This document shows, one piece after another, positions 5,824-8,590 of a stretch of 8,590 nt of DNA. The translations under genes were made by a program, and so were the position numbers. The stretch covers positions 1 to 8,590 of the forward strand of contig USCK01000076.1 of NCBI GenBank assembly GCA_900553205.1, written 5' to 3'. The notes under the pieces were generated by a model. The model saw nothing but the letters and a program-made list of their open reading frames with translations, was not told where the DNA came from and did not search any database. This DNA is from an uncultured bacterium (GTDB lineage: Bacteria; Cyanobacteriota; Vampirovibrionia; Gastranaerophilales; Gastranaerophilaceae). How positions within the stretch are numbered: position 1 is the stretch's first letter; every line of letters begins with the position of its first letter.

Positions 5824-6942
5824 TTAAACCTGCTTTGCCATAGATTGAATTGCGGATAACAATACATCATAGTCAAGATATTTGTATAAATTGCTTTCCT
5901 TTTTTAGAGGGTCTTTAACTCTTGTTATTTTTTCAAATACAGAATTATCAATTTTTTCAGGATTTTCTATTAGCTTAATCATATCTTTTTGAAGAGGAGT
6001 ATATTTATTATTTGGTGATAATATCGAAATCTTCATGACCAAACCTTCAGGGTCAGGCATTTTAAATTGTACAAGTTTTCTGTCTGCATTTTCAAAATCT
6101 CTCTCCACAGTTGCTAAATCAGCTATACGCCCATAAGCAGAAGTCCCTTTATTATTAAAACCATGTCCTAGGGAAGTTATGATAACATCATGATCAGGAA
6201 TTAAATCTGTGATTAAAGAACTCTCAAAGTATATTCCTTCTTGCCCTACCAAACCGTCTTTATATCCCTCAGAATTTCTATATACACCGATTACTGGTGA
6301 TTCTTTTGACAAATCATACGTATGAGGTTGAATATTTGAGCCTTTGCCAAAAGTATTTTCTATTGATTCAGCAACCGTCGCTCCTTTTGTAACAGCGGGA
6401 CGAGTATTTGGTAATTTATCCAAATGTTGTTTGAATAATTCACCTGTTTTTATAACATCTTTTTGTTCATAAGCTTGACGAACATCATCAGGTAGAGTTG
6501 TCATACCTTTTGGTAATCCAATTTTTGAACCTTTTGGTAAGCTATGTTCCAAATCAATATAATTTTTAACCACTTCAGTATGCTCAAGAGTGGAATGCAA
6601 TTTCCTCAAAGCTTCAAGTCTTTCTTTTTTAGGTAATTGTGAAATTTCTTCTAATCTTTTTCCAACTTGAGGAGATTCAAATTCAAATCTATGGTTATGT
6701 AAATAGTTACTACATTCTTTTGTCAAAGAGTCAATTTGCTTACCTAAATCTTTGACATTTTTACCACCTTTGCCTTTTGTTGCGATATAGATACCTGCAG
6801 CTGCAAGAGCTGTTAAACCAGCACCAACGGCAACTTTTACCCCTGTACTAATTGAAGATTTTTCTTTCTGTTTAGTCTCCGGTTGTTTTGGTTGGATTGT
6901 TGTTTGTGTATTTATTGGAACATTTGGTTGTATAGATGTCAT
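5824..6942 (-). CDS. Unrecognised single-helix membrane-anchored protein, 372 residues
   Basis: I do not recognise this family. Residues 1-30 are Thr/Gln/Pro-rich and probably disordered. Residues 34-54 form one hydrophobic Gly/Ala-rich helix starting VKVAVGAG, followed by the basic stretch TKGKGGK (55-61). Residues 62-175 look helical and charged. Residues 180-372 look like a mixed alpha/beta domain with hydrophobic strands (SPVIGVYR, HDVIITSLGHG, LVMKISIL). There is one cysteine (C77) and no visible nucleotide-binding or protease motif. The short, polar N-terminus before the helix, with no cleavage site, suggests an anchor rather than a secreted protein. AGAGGTGA (6946-6953) is a good ribosome site 3 bases before the ATG. 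TATAAT at 6954-6959 would give a leader too short to keep that site, so read-through from the gene ending at 6995 (52 bases upstream) is equally likely. Confidence 0.85.
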   Translation of the reverse strand: MTSIQPNVPINTQTTIQPKQPETKQKEKSSISTGVKVAVGAGLTALAAAGIYIATKGKGGKNVKDLGKQIDSLTKECSNYLHNHRFEFESPQVGKRLEEISQLPKKERLEALRKLHSTLEHTEVVKNYIDLEHSLPKGSKIGLPKGMTTLPDDVRQAYEQKDVIKTGELFKQHLDKLPNTRPAVTKGATVAESIENTFGKGSNIQPHTYDLSKESPVIGVYRNSEGYKDGLVGQEGIYFESSLITDLIPDHDVIITSLGHGFNNKGTSAYGRIADLATVERDFENADRKLVQFKMPDPEGLVMKISILSPNNKYTPLQKDMIKLIENPEKIDNSVFEKITRVKDPLKKESNLYKYLDYDVLLSAIQSMAKQV

Positions 6943-6953
6943 AATTCACCTCT

Positions 6954-6959
6954 ATTATA
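6954..6959 (-). promoter_or_regulatory. Isolated TATAAT upstream of the 372-residue gene
   Basis: A perfect TATAAT on the minus strand lies 11 bases before the ATG. No acceptable -35 hexamer sits at 16-18 bases, and TTTGAT (6973-6978) is too close. A start from it would truncate the ribosome site. It may be a weak promoter or chance in AT-rich DNA. Confidence 0.25.
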
Positions 6960-6994
6960 TTAAAACCTGTAAATCAAAGAATTTGCTACTTACT

Positions 6995-7363
6995 TTATGC
7001 TTGGTCTGTGATTTCCTGTGCACCTAAAGATTTGAACCCTTTATTTTCTACAGTTTTTGCAATAAATTTATCTACTTTAATTCCTGCGAGACCAACAGCA
7101 GCTGTAGTCAGACCACCAACAAGAGCTTGTAATGCTGTTCCTTTTACCAAGAATGATGCTGCAACACCAGCCCCTGCTGCACCTATCAATGTCACTACAC
7201 CTTGAAAATTATCACTATATTCTTGAGCCTTTTGTTGTTTGATAAAACTATCTTTTTTCTCTGCAGGAATAGCATATTTCTTATCTTTATCAGAATGTTT
7301 CTTTGATACAACAATGTAATCGTTATTTGTTACCCCTACACCTAAATTTGCGCCATATACCAT
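6995..7363 (-). CDS. Unrecognised small protein with two hydrophobic segments, 122 residues
   Basis: I do not recognise the family. Residues 1-50 are polar, with a Lys/Asp-rich patch (21-45). Residues 54-73 and 77-97 are two Gly/Ala-rich hydrophobic segments (GVVTLIGAAGAGVAAS and ALQALVGGLTTAAV) joined by a three-residue turn, VKG or similar. A short charged tail follows. This looks like a helical hairpin in the membrane, of the glycine-zipper type. No catalytic motif is visible. The ATG at 7361-7363 has an ideal ribosome site, AGGAGG (7371-7376), at a spacing of 7. The gap to the upstream stop codon (7382-7384) is only 18 bases, so it is very likely co-transcribed with the frame at 7382-8479. 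Confidence 0.85.
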   Translation of the reverse strand: MVYGANLGVGVTNNDYIVVSKKHSDKDKKYAIPAEKKDSFIKQQKAQEYSDNFQGVVTLIGAAGAGVAASFLVKGTALQALVGGLTTAAVGLAGIKVDKFIAKTVENKGFKSLGAQEITDQA

Positions 7364-7370
7364 TACAGAA

Positions 7371-7376
7371 CCTCCT
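7371..7376 (-). promoter_or_regulatory. Perfect AGGAGG ribosome-binding site
   Basis: AGGAGG on the minus strand sits 7 bases before the ATG of the 122-residue gene, squeezed into the 18-base gap after the preceding stop. It fixes that start and shows that this organism uses Shine-Dalgarno translation. The lack of such a site before uvrA, and at the TTG 7787-7789 frame start, is therefore meaningful. Confidence 0.7.
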
Positions 7377-7381
7377 ATAAT

Positions 7382-7915
7382 TTATGCTAATGCTCGTTGT
7401 TTTTGAGTTTGTGACCTTTGTACAGTTGAAACTTCCTCTACCGTACACCTTCGGGCTGAAAGTGAAACTAAAGAATTTTTCCCTGATACAGGGTTAAATA
7501 CTTTTCTCATTAGTTCCCCATTTTCAGTTACATCATACCCGAGTCCTTCATATATAACTTTTATGGGTTTACCATTGATATCTACCGTTTTGTTTACTTT
7601 TTTGAAAGTTTCACAGTTTTGTAGGTACATATCAATCTTATTTAGTACTGATTTTGTAACTTCACTATCGTTTCTTTGAGAAACTTTAAATTTATATAAT
7701 TCCTTCAGATACAAATCTCTTACACTATCTTCTTCCCTAAAAGCATTGTTAAAGACCCCTGCTGATTCCTTTGCAGATTTATGTGACAAACCTCTTTCTA
7801 ATGGAGCAACACCATAAACTGTTTGTGCAAATTCTTCTTTTTGCTCAGCTTTATTTGCTTGAATTTTGCTTTCTTCAATTCCTTTTAGAATTTCTTGAGC
7901 TTCTTGTTTATTTTT
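7382..7915 (-). pseudogene. 3' part of the gene split by an in-frame TAA (continues the 7916-8479 frame)
   Basis: This frame stays open for 177 codons directly after the TAA at 7916-7918, in the same frame as the gene upstream. The first 43 codons encode a Lys/Glu/Gln-rich helical stretch (KNKQEAQEILKGIEESK and onward) and contain no ATG or GTG. The first start-like codon is TTG at 7787-7789, with AGAGG only one base away, too close to serve as a ribosome site. The first ATG comes 52 codons later still. The remainder is a polar, soluble-looking region ending in a basic, Gln-rich tail; I recognise no family. The simplest reading is that 7382-8479 was one protein of about 365 residues, similar in length to the 372-residue neighbour, now interrupted by a nonsense codon. 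Alternatives are a separate TTG-started protein (135 residues) or stop-codon read-through. Confidence 0.6.
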
Positions 7916-8479
7916 TTAATCTTGTTCTAGTAGTTGTGTATAATATTCTTGTCTATCTTGTGCTGACCAGACTGCATCTTTTTCTCGAGGTTTCAAATTT
8001 GCATCTATTGTATCTGCTGTAATTTCTGTTTTTTGATTTAATTTTGATGAAACATTATCATAAACCTTTTTAGCTTCGTCTGTCATTTCCATTTTTACAG
8101 GTTCTGGTTTTACAACCTGCTCTGTAACCATTGTTTCTTGTTTAACTTGTGTTGTTCCTGTTGGTGTATGTGTATGTTCACCCATTTCTTGAGCGGCCTT
8201 TTTAGCTTTTCCACCTAAGAATTTTTGAACACCTTCGCCTAAATGACCGTTACGACCTAAAACGGCAAGAGTTATTAAAGCTACTCCTGTGGCTATCGCA
8301 GCTCCGATACCGACTTTTTCTTTTGTAGTTAAACCTGATGATAATTGGACTGTATCTTTTTCAGGAGTTTTGTCAACACCATTTGGATTAACTTGGTATT
8401 TTTGAGGCTTTGTTAAAATATCATTTTTTTGATACTGATTTGCAACTTGTGATAAATTTACATTATTTTCTATCGCCAT
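7916..8479 (-). CDS. Unrecognised single-helix protein, 187 residues (probably the 5' part of a split gene)
   Basis: I do not recognise the family. Residues 1-55 are polar and Asn/Gln-rich, ending TTKEK. Residues 56-75 form one hydrophobic helix (VGIGAAIATGVALITLAVLG). Residues 76-96 are Gly/Lys-rich (GEGVQKFLGGKAKK). Residues 100-135 are rich in Thr, Pro, Val and His and look unstructured (THTPTGTT, EPVKMEM). Residues 136-187 are helical and charged, ending YYTQLLEQD before TAA. The layout mirrors the N-terminus of the 372-residue protein at 5824-6942. The ATG at 8477-8479 has AGGAA (8485-8489) at 5 bases. The product may be a truncated version of a longer protein, because the frame resumes straight after the stop. 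Confidence 0.75.
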   Translation of the reverse strand: MAIENNVNLSQVANQYQKNDILTKPQKYQVNPNGVDKTPEKDTVQLSSGLTTKEKVGIGAAIATGVALITLAVLGRNGHLGEGVQKFLGGKAKKAAQEMGEHTHTPTGTTQVKQETMVTEQVVKPEPVKMEMTDEAKKVYDNVSSKLNQKTEITADTIDANLKPREKDAVWSAQDRQEYYTQLLEQD

Positions 8480-8489
8480 AATAATTCCT

Positions 8490-8520
8490 GTTTTATTAAT
8501 TCCCTTATTATTAATAAAAC
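8490..8520. repeat. 11-bp perfect inverted repeat before the 187-residue gene
   Basis: GTTTTATTAAT (8490-8500) and ATTAATAAAAC (8510-8520) are exact reverse complements around a 9-base centre. It begins 11 bases upstream of the start codon and overlaps the ribosome-site edge. It could be an operator for a dimeric regulator or an mRNA hairpin masking the ribosome site. The function is inferred from position only. Confidence 0.45.
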
Positions 8521-8523
8521 ATT

Positions 8524-8590
8524 GAGTTACAAAAAATTGCCCCGTCCCGTCACATCATATCATATCATATCATATAGGGCATTATAACTC
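8524..8590 (-). repeat. Imperfect inverted repeat, terminator- or element-like, running to the window edge
   Basis: GAGTTA (8524-8529) pairs with TAACTC (8585-8590), and TGCCC (8538-8542) pairs with GGGCA (8577-8581). On the minus strand the inner stem is followed by ATTTTTTG, like a terminator of a gene to the right, but its loop of about 34 bases is long. The same right arm contains TATAAT (8581-8586), so it may instead be a promoter for the 187-residue gene, with a start near 8574. The window ends before this can be settled. Confidence 0.35.
8553..8575. repeat. CATAT pentanucleotide tandem repeat
   Basis: Four perfect CATAT units occupy 8556-8575, preceded by a partial CAT. A short CCCGT doublet (8541-8550) lies nearby. 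The unit length is not a multiple of three and the repeat lies in the presumed leader or promoter of the 187-residue gene, so slippage would alter spacing rather than protein sequence. Confidence 0.7.

Noticed and set aside
7008..7205. + strand 65-codon Pro/Ala/Thr-rich frame
   Set aside because: Its composition is the antisense shadow of the Gly/Ala-rich membrane segments of the 122-residue gene.
7905..7925. Programmed frameshift at the A7 run near the 7916-7918 stop
   Set aside because: The stop codon is read before most of the A run, and the frames on both sides are the same, so a frameshift would not join them.
7771..8022. + strand 83-codon Leu/Phe-rich frame spanning the in-frame TAA region
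   Set aside because: The Leu/Phe richness is the reverse complement of Lys/Glu/Gln codons of the minus-strand frame, and there is no ribosome site.
8553..8575. CATAT repeats as a CRISPR array
   Set aside because: They are simple head-to-tail 5-base units with no spacers.

Overview
The window comes from an AT-rich bacterial chromosome (roughly one third G+C by eye). All intact genes lie on the minus strand. It combines well-conserved housekeeping genes (uvrA, uppS) with lineage-specific proteins that have a disordered polar N-terminus, one hydrophobic helix beginning V-x-V/I-G-x-G/A, and a Gly/Lys-rich stretch. In my recollection this style, together with the AT-rich genome and good Shine-Dalgarno sites, fits gut Gastranaerophilales (Vampirovibrionia/Melainabacteria). 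That placement is inference, held at about 50%.

Layout, left to right. 1-140: a hairpin-rich non-coding stretch including a probable terminator. 141-1313 (-): a UmuC/DinB-type Y-family DNA polymerase with no umuD beside it. 1314-1954: an accessory pocket on the + strand, holding a promoter-like site, a structured RNA candidate (about 1411-1505) and a broken Abi_2/AbiF-family gene (1509-1944). The AbiF gene has lost its centre, and its two halves are in different frames. 1955-4795 (-): uvrA, complete, with a promoter so close that the mRNA may be leaderless. 4796-5016: intergenic repeats, namely a REP-like palindrome and a longer imperfect inverted repeat. 5017-5769 (-): uppS (isoprenyl transferase) with a strong promoter that argues for an internal ATG start. 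5824-8479 (-): unrecognised proteins in an operon-like run: a 372-residue single-helix protein, a 122-residue protein with two hydrophobic segments, and a longer protein split by one in-frame TAA at 7916-7918. 8480-8590: inverted repeats, a CATAT pentanucleotide repeat and a possible promoter or terminator.

Functionally, umuC and uvrA both deal with DNA damage (translesion synthesis and nucleotide excision repair), but they are separated by the AbiF relic and show no shared SOS box. uppS makes the undecaprenyl carrier lipid for cell-wall synthesis. The 5824-8479 genes have no function I can assign. Their common architecture and close packing suggest related membrane-anchored proteins.

The two most interesting points are the AbiF locus, where a foldable upstream RNA survives beside a deleted toxin-like gene, and the in-frame stop in the 7382-8479 frame.
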